12,585 bases of DNA from NCBI GenBank assembly GCA_023418705.1, contig JAEZYZ010000100.1, positions 1 to 12,585 on the forward strand, given 5' to 3'. Below are positions 1 through 4,968 of this stretch, piece by piece. The translations under genes were made by a program, and so were the position numbers. This DNA comes from Pseudomonadota bacterium (GTDB taxonomy: Bacteria; Myxococcota_A; Polyangia; Polyangiales; Polyangiaceae). Numbering within the stretch: the stretch's first letter is position 1; each line of letters starts with the position of its first letter. Under the pieces are notes generated by a model. It had not been told where the DNA came from, made no database searches, and saw only the letters and a program-made list of their open reading frames with translations.

Positions 1-230
1 GTCTGGCAGCGCAAACGTACCCTGACCGCAGAAACGGCTCGCATCGACGCAGACGGTTCGATCGTGCCGACCACGGGCAAGTGCAAGGAAGGGATGGACC
101 GGTCGTACAAGGGTGTGTGGGGCTACCAGCCGCTGGTGATCTCATTGGCAATACCGGTGAGCCGCTCTTCATCGTCAACCGTAGCGGCAACCGCCCGTCC
201 CATGAGGTCTGCACTACGCGCTTCGGCTAG
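1..230 (+). pseudogene. IS1380-family transposase remnant (truncated, frameshifted)
   Basis: Frame 1 opens at the window edge and reads VWQRKRTLTAETARIDADGS, continuing with a TTGKCKEGMD segment and YKGVWGYQPLVISLA. At about 150-155 one base appears to be missing, and the sense continues in frame 3 as NTGEPLFIVNRSGNRPSHE, then a few unrelated codons to TAG at 228-230. The ADG(S/T)-V-TTG-CKEGMD-YKG-WGY-PL-SLANTGEP-NRSGNRPSHE series is characteristic, from memory, of IS1380-type DDE transposases; the D of ADGS would be the first catalytic Asp. The second and third acidic residues and the whole C-terminal half are absent, so it cannot be active. Homology stops at about 205, exactly where a perfect 11-bp inverted repeat starts. 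The 5' part lies outside the window, so the start is unknown. The family call is from recognised motifs, not a search. Confidence 0.82.
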
Positions 231-238
231 TGCAGACC
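206..238. repeat. Perfect 11-bp inverted repeat with UUCG-type loop at the transposase break
   Basis: GGTCTGCACTA at 206-216 is exactly complementary to TAGTGCAGACC at 228-238. The 11-nt loop contains C-TTCG-G (221-226), which can add two base pairs closed by a UUCG tetraloop. The left arm begins directly after the last codon that still resembles the transposase. No T-run follows on either strand, so it is not a classical intrinsic terminator. It could be the terminus of another small element, a REP-like hairpin, or a stabilising 3' structure for transcripts from either side. Confidence 0.75.
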
Positions 239-343
239 GTGCGCCAACTCTTCGCCCGCTGCTCCAAGGATCACCGATGCCCGAGCTACAATCCGACCCT
301 GCTCCCGGAGCCAATCCGGTCGCTAGACCTGCGCCCTTTGGGT
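231..343. other. Noncoding gap between transposase remnant and tgt 3' end
   Basis: No recognisable protein in either strand apart from shadow frames of tgt that begin here. The right part carries the small inverted repeat at the tgt stop codon. No flanking target-site duplication could be identified, because the left end of the element is outside the window. Confidence 0.5.
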
Positions 344-347
344 CTAG
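323..347 (-). terminator. Small hairpin spanning the tgt stop codon
   Basis: CTAGACC (323-329) and GGTCTAG (341-347) form a perfect 7-bp inverted repeat with an 11-nt loop; the tgt stop codon lies inside the right arm. On the minus strand no T-run follows, so a factor-independent terminator is doubtful. It may act as an RNA 3'-end stabiliser, or be chance. Confidence 0.3.
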
Positions 348-1450
348 AGCGCCTTGCGATCGAGCCGGCGGAGGGCCGCGACCGCCCACGGCTCGTACCG
401 CCCCTCCAGCACCGCCGCCCGAGCGTCCGCCACCAGGCGCTGATAGTGGTGCACGTTGTGGAGCGACAGCAGGCGATGGGCCAGGATCTCGCCCGCGATG
501 TACAGGTGTCGCAGGTAGGCTCTGCTGAAGCCCTGGCGGCAAACCGGGCAGTCGCACTCCGGGTCGAGCGGCGAGGCGTCCGAGCGATATTTGGCATTTT
601 TGATCACCAGCTTGCCCCCTCCGACGAACGCCTGGCCGTTCCTTGCGTTGCGCGTGGGCATCACGCAGTCGAATAAATCGACCCCGCTCCCGATGGCGCG
701 GATCAAGTCCGCCGGGGTGCCGACGCCCATCAAATAGCGCGGACGGTCCGGGTCCAGGCGCGGCGCCACGCGAGCGATGGTGGCGTGCATGTGCTCACCT
801 GGCTCGCCCACGCTGAAGCCACCCAGCGCGAGTCCATCGAACGGCATCGCGCAGAGCCGCTCGGCGTGCTCGATCCTGAGCTCGACGTCGGTGCCGCCCT
901 GCACGATGCCGAACAGGGCCTGATCGGCCCGCTTCGCCTGCAAGCAGCGCGCTGCCCAGCGGGTCGTGCGCTCGACCGCCTGGCGCAGCTCTTCGCGCGA
1001 GGCGCCCGCCGCCGGACAGATGTCGAGCTGCATCGCGATGTCGGCGCCGAGCAGCCCCTGCACGCGCATCGACTCTTCGGGCGTCAGCCAGCGCCGTGAG
1101 CCGTCCAAGTGCGACGAGAACTCGAAGCCATCTTCGCTGACGCGGGTGCGCGCGGCCAAGGAGAACGCCTGAAATCCGCCCGAGTCCGTGGCGATCCCGT
1201 GCGACCAGCGCGAAAACTGGTGCAGCCCGCCCGCCTCCGCGACCAGATCCGCGCCGGGCCGCAACCACAGGTGATACGTGTTCATGATGACCAGCCGCGC
1301 GCCGGTCGCGGCGAGCTCATCGGGGGCGAGCGCCTTCACGGTCGCTTGCGTGCCGACGGGCATGAACGCGGGCGTCAGCACGGGGCCGTGCGCGGTGTGC
1401 ATGACGCCGGCGCGCGCTTCGCCCGAGCGCGCCTCTAGCTCGAACCTCAT
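344..1450 (-). CDS. tgt: Queuine / preQ1 tRNA-ribosyltransferase (Tgt)
   Basis: Tgt exchanges guanine 34 of GU(N)-anticodon tRNAs (Asp, Asn, His, Tyr) for preQ1, the base-exchange step of queuosine synthesis in the cytoplasm. The 368-residue protein has the full family pattern: TPAFMPVGTQATVK near residue 26, NTYHLWLRPG at 57, the general-acid Asp in ATDSGGFQ (D89), GIVQGG, ALGGFSVGE, YLMGVGTP, and the nucleophile Asp in LFDCVMPTRNARNG (D261). The zinc site is C299-x-C301-xx-C304 with a His at about 331. Its length is usual. I start it at the ATG at 1448-1450: that ATG overlaps the queA TGA as ATGA, has an AGAGAGG ribosome-binding sequence 8 nt upstream, and gives the normal MRFELEA start. 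An in-frame ATG at 1474 lies upstream of that Shine-Dalgarno and inside queA. Last gene of a minus-strand cluster, probably translationally coupled to queA. Confidence 0.96.
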   Translation of the reverse strand: MRFELEARSGEARAGVMHTAHGPVLTPAFMPVGTQATVKALAPDELAATGARLVIMNTYHLWLRPGADLVAEAGGLHQFSRWSHGIATDSGGFQAFSLAARTRVSEDGFEFSSHLDGSRRWLTPEESMRVQGLLGADIAMQLDICPAAGASREELRQAVERTTRWAARCLQAKRADQALFGIVQGGTDVELRIEHAERLCAMPFDGLALGGFSVGEPGEHMHATIARVAPRLDPDRPRYLMGVGTPADLIRAIGSGVDLFDCVMPTRNARNGQAFVGGGKLVIKNAKYRSDASPLDPECDCPVCRQGFSRAYLRHLYIAGEILAHRLLSLHNVHHYQRLVADARAAVLEGRYEPWAVAALRRLDRKAL

Positions 1451-2499
1451 CCCGAAAGCCTCTCTGGGATCCACATGGCGTCGCCATAGGACAAAAAGCG
1501 ATAGTCAGCGGCGAGCGCCGCTCGATACGCGTCGAGCACGCGCTCCCTGCCGGCGAAGGCGCTCACCAGCGCGAGCAGCGTGCTCTTCGGCGCGTGGAAG
1601 TTGGTGAGCAGCGCGTCCACCACGCGGAAGCGATAGCCGGGCTGGATGAGCAGCCCGGTCTCGCGCGCGCCGGTCCGCACCTGACCGGGGCGCGCGGGAT
1701 CGGCGGCGCTCTCGAGCGCGCGCACGACCGTCGTGCCGACGGCGACCACGGGCCGCGCTCGCTCGCGCGCGCGGGCGATCTGCGCCGCCAGCTCGGGCTC
1801 GATGGCGTAGGGCTCCGTGTGCATCGAGTGCTCGTCCAGGTCGGCGGCCGTGACGGTGCGGAACGTGCCGGTCCCCACGTGCAGTGTCAGGCGACCGATC
1901 TCGACGCCGCGCGCGGCGAGCCGATCGAGCAGCCGCTGCGAGAGGTGCAGCCCCGCCGTCGGCGCCGCGGCAGACCCCGTCACCCTGGCGAACACGGTCT
2001 GATAGCGCTGCACGTCCTGGTCGTCGTCCGCACGGTTCAGGTAGGGCGGGATCGGCATGCGCCCGATCCGCTCGAGCGCTCCCTCGACGGGAGCGTCGCG
2101 TTCGCTCTCGACGACCAGCTCCCCGTCGGCGCCGCGCTCCACCACCCGAAATCCGAGCGGTCCGCAGTCGATGCTCGTCCCCGGGACGAGCGGCTTGTTC
2201 GCTCGCCCGAGCGCGCGCCAGCGCTCGCGCCCCGCGTCCGTGCCGTGCGCTCCGAGCAGCAACAGCTCGACGCGCCCGCCGCCGGGCAACCGCCGCCCGA
2301 AAATTCGCGCGCGGCGGACGCGGGTGTCGTTCACCACCAGGAGGGCGCCCGGCGCGATCAGCTCCGGAAAGCCCACCACCCGCTGGTGATCGACGCCGTC
2401 CGGCCCGAGCACGAGCAGGCGGGCGCCGTCCCGCTCCGAGGTGGGGCGGACCGCGATCCGCGCTGGGGGCAGCTCGTAGTCGAACAGCTCGGTGCGCAG
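1447..2499 (-). CDS. queA: tRNA preQ1(34) S-adenosylmethionine ribosyltransferase-isomerase (QueA), probable CTG start
   Basis: QueA transfers and rearranges the ribosyl group of S-adenosylmethionine onto preQ1-modified tRNA to give epoxyqueuosine, the step after Tgt. Seen: LLVVNDTRV, AAAPTAGLH, LTLHVGTGTFR, EHSMHTEPY, GTTVVRALES, TNFHAPKSTLL and YRFLSYGDAMWI, in family order. The first ATG/GTG/TTG in frame is the GTG at 2412, but that omits conserved N-terminal sequence: in-frame codons upstream read LRTELFDYELPPARIAVRP and then TSERDGARLL, matching the usual FDYELP-ELIAQ-P-RD-SRLLVL start. The frame is closed by TGA at 2539-2541, and the only start-like codon at the right place is CTG at 2497-2499, preceded by GAGGGA (2503-2508). 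With CTG the protein is 350 residues, normal for the family; from 2412 it is 321. The CTG lies 7 nt after the upstream regulator's stop and the gene overlaps tgt by 4 nt. Function is near certain; the start is inference. Confidence 0.93.
   Translation of the reverse strand: MRTELFDYELPPARIAVRPTSERDGARLLVLGPDGVDHQRVVGFPELIAPGALLVVNDTRVRRARIFGRRLPGGGRVELLLLGAHGTDAGRERWRALGRANKPLVPGTSIDCGPLGFRVVERGADGELVVESERDAPVEGALERIGRMPIPPYLNRADDDQDVQRYQTVFARVTGSAAAPTAGLHLSQRLLDRLAARGVEIGRLTLHVGTGTFRTVTAADLDEHSMHTEPYAIEPELAAQIARARERARPVVAVGTTVVRALESAADPARPGQVRTGARETGLLIQPGYRFRVVDALLTNFHAPKSTLLALVSAFAGRERVLDAYRAALAADYRFLSYGDAMWIPERLSG
1459..1465 (-). promoter_or_regulatory. Ribosome-binding site deciding the tgt start
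   Basis: On the minus strand AGAGAGG lies inside the last codons of queA, 8 nt before the ATG at 1450. This supports 1450 rather than the in-frame ATG at 1474 and points to reinitiation by ribosomes ending queA. Confidence 0.6.
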
Positions 2500-2502
2500 G
2501 GC

Positions 2503-2508
2503 TCCCTC
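2503..2508 (-). promoter_or_regulatory. Shine-Dalgarno for the CTG start of queA
   Basis: GAGGGA on the minus strand overlaps the TGA of the upstream response regulator and sits 3 nt before CTG at 2499 (5 nt if only GAGG pairs). A second GAGGGA lies 10 nt further upstream in the regulator's last codons. The arrangement suits termination-reinitiation. Confidence 0.5.
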
Positions 2509-3856
2509 AGCGTCCCTCGAAGGTGATCCCCAGCCGGGTCATCTTGCGCCACAGCGTGGTGGGGCTGATGTCCAGCGCTTCGGCGGCCCGCTCGCGGCTG
2601 CCGTCGGCTTCGCGCAGCGCGGCCTCCACCGCCGCCCGCTCGGCGTCATCCACGATGTCGGCCAGGGTCCGGCCGCTGGTGCGCCCTGGCTTCTGCGGCG
2701 CCTGCGGCAGGATGTCGTCGATGCCGATCACCCCACCGGAGGACAAGGCCACCGCCTGCTCGACCATGTTCTCGAGCTCACGGATGTTGCCAGGAAAATC
2801 GTACTGCATCAGCCGCTCCATCACGCCCTCCCCAACCCGAGATCGCGCCCCCATCTTGGAGTTGTATTTGTCGAGGAAGAACTGGACGAGCAGCGGGATG
2901 TCCTCGCGACGCTCTCTGAGCGGGGGCAGGTGGAAGCGGGCGACGTTGAGGCGGTAGTACAGGTCTTGCCGAAAGCGGCGCTCCTCCACCGCTTGCGCGA
3001 GGTCGACGTTGGTGGCGGCGATGACCCGGATGTCGATGTGAATGCCGCGGTTCTCGCCGATACGCCGGATCTCTCCCTCCTGGATGGCCCGCAGGAGCTT
3101 GGCCTGGAAGGCGGGGGTGGTCTCCGCGATCTCGTCGAAGAAGAAGGTGCCGCCGTCCGCTTCCTCGAACAGCCCCTTGCGCGCCGACACCGCGCCCGTG
3201 AAGGCGCCGCGCGCGTGACCGAACAGCTCGCTCTCGAGCAGGGTCTCGGTGATGGCGGCGCAGTTGACGGTGACGAACGGGCGGTCGGCGCGCTTGCTGT
3301 TGGCGTGCACGGCGCGCGCGATGAGCTCCTTGCCCGTCCCACTCTCGCCGGTGATGAGCACGATCGCGTCGGTCGGCGCGATCTTCACCACCCGCCCGAG
3401 CACGTCGCGGATCGCGTGCGAGCGCCCGATGATCTTCTCGAAGTGGTAGCGCTCCTTGAACTCTTGCGCGAAGAGCTGCACTTGCCCGTGCAGCCGCCGG
3501 CTCTCCAAGGCCTTGCTGACCTTGACGATGAGCTCCTGTTCGGTGAACGGCTTTTGGATGTAGTCGAAGGCGCCCAGGCGCATCGCCTCGACCGCGCTCT
3601 CGATGGTCCCGTACGCCGTCATCACGATCACCTCGGTCATCGGCTGCGCCTGCTTGAGCGCGCGCAGGACGTCGATGCCGTCCAGCTCACCCATGCGCAG
3701 ATCGGTGATGACCACGTCGTACGCGCCCGCCGCGCCGAGCTCCTTGCCTTGCGCACCGTCGGCGGCCTCGTCCACTTCGTACCCGTTCCCGCGCAGCATC
3801 ATCGCCAGCGTGGTGCGCATGTTTCTCTGATCGTCGACGACCAATATCTTTCCCAC
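2507..3856 (-). CDS. NtrC-type sigma-54-dependent response regulator
   Basis: A cytoplasmic transcription activator of about 449 residues with three domains. Receiver (about 1-120): acidic pair D8/D9, phospho-acceptor D52 in VVITDLRM, T79 and K101 in the KPF motif. AAA+ sigma-54 interaction domain (about 140-370): Walker A GESGTGKE at 169-176, the GAFTGA sigma-54 contact loop at 216-221, Walker B GGTFFFDEI at 234-242. Fis-type helix-turn-helix (about 418-442). Phosphorylation by a sensor kinase should drive ATP-dependent opening of sigma-54 promoters. No kinase gene is in the window, so it is an orphan here and its signal is unknown. An upstream in-frame GTG at 3883 gives 9 more residues (MRGRVRTGV), but GTG at 3856 starts at the standard MGKILVVDD and has an AGG about 4 nt upstream, so I prefer it. 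First gene of the cluster with queA and tgt. Confidence 0.93.
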   Translation of the reverse strand: MGKILVVDDQRNMRTTLAMMLRGNGYEVDEAADGAQGKELGAAGAYDVVITDLRMGELDGIDVLRALKQAQPMTEVIVMTAYGTIESAVEAMRLGAFDYIQKPFTEQELIVKVSKALESRRLHGQVQLFAQEFKERYHFEKIIGRSHAIRDVLGRVVKIAPTDAIVLITGESGTGKELIARAVHANSKRADRPFVTVNCAAITETLLESELFGHARGAFTGAVSARKGLFEEADGGTFFFDEIAETTPAFQAKLLRAIQEGEIRRIGENRGIHIDIRVIAATNVDLAQAVEERRFRQDLYYRLNVARFHLPPLRERREDIPLLVQFFLDKYNSKMGARSRVGEGVMERLMQYDFPGNIRELENMVEQAVALSSGGVIGIDDILPQAPQKPGRTSGRTLADIVDDAERAAVEAALREADGSRERAAEALDISPTTLWRKMTRLGITFEGR

Positions 3857-4081
3857 GACGCCTGTTCTAACGCGACCGCGCACGGAGGTGCCACGTAGAC
3901 GAACGACGTTTCGAGGGAACGGCCGTGGGGCAACGGCGCGACGAGCCCCGGACCCCGCACCGGAGCGGGCGGTCGGCGCACCGGATGGTGCGCCCCGGAA
4001 AGGCGGCCGGCGCCGATTGGAGGCTTGCGCGCGCGAGGTCGCCTAAGCTACTACCCGAAACCCGGCCGAAAGGGTTTTGCC
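3857..4081. promoter_or_regulatory. Divergent intergenic region
   Basis: The region separates the minus-strand regulator/queA/tgt cluster from the plus-strand DUF6918-like gene and must hold promoters for both. The plus side has a weak -10-like TAAGCT (4044-4049) without a convincing -35 at 16-18 bp, and a good ribosome-binding site GAAAGGG (4068-4074) 7 nt before ATG 4082. No sigma-54 promoter with correct GG-N10-GC spacing was found. The perfect hairpin at 3975-3994 lies in the middle. Confidence 0.4.
3975..3994. repeat. Perfect 8-bp inverted repeat, 4-nt loop
   Basis: GGCGCACC and GGTGCGCC flank GGAT. As DNA it could be an operator for a dimeric regulator between two divergent genes; as RNA it is a very stable hairpin in the leader of the DUF6918-like gene. 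No U-tract follows on either strand. Which role, if any, cannot be told from sequence. Confidence 0.55.
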
Positions 4082-4528
4082 ATGCCGAGCTTGAAAGATG
4101 CATTGGGAACCGGCGACAAGCGCCGCGAGGTGATCGATGACTCCTGCCGCGTGCTCGATCAGGAGGTCGCCGACAAAAGCGGCCTGACGGGGATGGCGAT
4201 CAAGGGAGCCTACAAGCTCGTCCAGGGCATCAAGCCGGGTTTCGTGCGCCAGGTGGTCGACCGCCTTTTGGACGAGTTCTTGGACGCGCTCGAGCCGAGC
4301 TATCAGCAGGCCCTCGCCGAAGGAAAGCGCCCGGGGGACTACCTGAAGGCCAACAGCGGCCGCGTCGCCGACGCTCTGCTGGCCGTCACCGACGCGCGCG
4401 CGAGCCGGGCGGACAACGGCGCCATCAAGAAGACGTACGAAAAGCTCCGGCCCACCGCCAAGAAGCACGTGGAGGCCGCCGCACCGCGCCTGGCGGACAT
4501 GCTCGACCGCCACGCGCCCGCAGCCTGA
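4082..4528 (+). CDS. DUF6918-like protein of unknown function
   Basis: A 148-residue, probably helical and soluble protein with no signal peptide or membrane segment. I recall similar proteins in actinobacteria and myxobacteria (DUF6918): an N-terminal SLKDAL-type segment, a central VADKSGLTGMAIKGAYK followed by GIKPGFV and a VDxLLDEFLDALEP stretch, then VADALLAVTDARA, and a KKTYEKLRPTAKKHV end. All parts are present in order, so it looks complete. The family assignment is from memory and needs a profile search; no biochemical role can be named. ATG 4082 is preceded by GAAAGGG at 7 nt; an in-frame ATG at 4025 would add 19 arginine-rich residues that match nothing and lie before the Shine-Dalgarno. 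It stands alone, divergent from the regulator cluster and followed by a strong hairpin. Confidence 0.8.
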   Translation: MPSLKDALGTGDKRREVIDDSCRVLDQEVADKSGLTGMAIKGAYKLVQGIKPGFVRQVVDRLLDEFLDALEPSYQQALAEGKRPGDYLKANSGRVADALLAVTDARASRADNGAIKKTYEKLRPTAKKHVEAAAPRLADMLDRHAPAA

Positions 4529-4540
4529 TCCCTCTAGCGG

Positions 4541-4603
4541 GGATTGGACAGCTCCGAGAGACCGCGTCGCTGCTCGCGCCGCGGTCTCCGCCGGCTCCAA
4601 TCC
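4541..4603 (+). terminator. Long two-part hairpin downstream of the DUF6918-like gene
   Basis: Outer arms GGATTGGA (4541-4548) and TCCAATCC (4596-4603) pair perfectly over 8 bp. Inside, GAGACCGCG (4558-4566) and CGCGGTCTC (4580-4588) pair perfectly over 9 bp, with a 13-nt loop and an asymmetric internal loop that could add CCG/CGG pairs. It starts 12 nt after the stop codon. A short alternative hairpin (ATCCC 4528-4532 with GGGAT 4540-4544) would compete with the outer stem. No U-tract follows, so it is either a factor-dependent terminator or 3' stabiliser, or a structured RNA. Confidence 0.55.
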
Positions 4604-4707
4604 TCCAGGGGGACGAGCCGCGCGCCGGGGTTCGCGCCCTCCTCAAGCGAGGGGCCGGTCAGCCGTGGGGCGCCGTCAGGGCACCCTCGATGCTCAGGGA
4701 CCACCCC

Positions 4708-4725
4708 CGCGGCGGGTTCGCCGCG
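4708..4725. repeat. G/C hairpin, 7-bp perfect stem
   Basis: CGCGGCG and CGCCGCG are complementary around a GGTT loop. No U-tract follows. It could be the end of the transcript from the upstream gene or simply reflect G/C-rich composition. Confidence 0.35.
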
Positions 4726-4763
4726 CGCCGAAGCACAAGGCCGGCCACCCGGAAAGTTCGGCA

Positions 4764-4846
4764 ACATGATCGATGTCATGTATTTTCTGACGCACGCGCT
4801 GCTACCCACTCTCCATTCCCGGTATTCCCGACCGGATGACTTGACA
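4764..4846 (+). promoter_or_regulatory. Candidate korAB promoter/operator region
   Basis: An exact TTGACA at 4841-4846 lies about 120 nt before the korA ATG, in the only AT-richer stretch nearby. No good -10 is seen at 16-18 bp; TAAACT (4906-4911) is a separate -10-like hexamer without a matching -35. Upstream are ACATGA-tcgatg-TCATGT (4764-4781), a perfect 6-bp dyad, and ATTCCCG repeated at 4815 and 4824 with 9-bp period, 10 bp before TTGACA. These are plausible binding sites for a regulator of korAB. The function is inference. Confidence 0.35.
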
Positions 4847-4968
4847 ATCAGGTTTCTCCGGAGCAGGAACACCCCTGTGCCGGTGGTATGCGATCGGCCG
4901 TCTAGTAAACTGTGCGCGCCCGAGCACCCACCGTCCCGTGCGTCCAGAAAGGCAGAAGCGCAATCGTC

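Larger units (their letters stand above)
4529..4968. other. 440-bp intergenic region before korA
   Basis: No convincing gene in either strand. It holds, left to right: the two-part hairpin (4541-4603), a 7-bp hairpin CGCGGCG-GGTT-CGCCGCG (4708-4725), a palindrome (4764-4781), a direct repeat (4815-4830) and a TTGACA box (4841-4846). From about 4760 the sequence is noticeably more AT-rich than its surroundings, as expected for a promoter region. Confidence 0.5.

Noticed and set aside
230..676. A 148-codon plus-strand frame from the end of the transposase remnant into tgt
   Set aside because: Two thirds is antisense to conserved tgt; the remaining part matches nothing.
1448..1474. Upstream in-frame ATG for tgt
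   Set aside because: It lies before the Shine-Dalgarno and adds MDPREAFG, which does not belong to the usual Tgt start; the ATGA overlap start at 1450 fits better.
1594..2526. A 310-codon plus-strand frame over queA
   Set aside because: Shadow of queA; no motif and no ribosome-binding site.
3874..3893. Possible sigma-54 promoter (TGGCAC then TGCGC on the minus strand) in front of the response regulator
   Set aside because: The GG-to-GC spacing is one base short of the strict sigma-54 requirement, TTGC is not matched, and it overlaps the candidate GTG at 3883.
2492..3898. A 468-codon plus-strand frame over the response regulator
   Set aside because: Mirror of a clear NtrC-family gene on the minus strand; no recognisable domain.
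4912..4968. Upstream GTG start for korA
   Set aside because: Adds 19 residues not seen in the family and lies in the promoter region.
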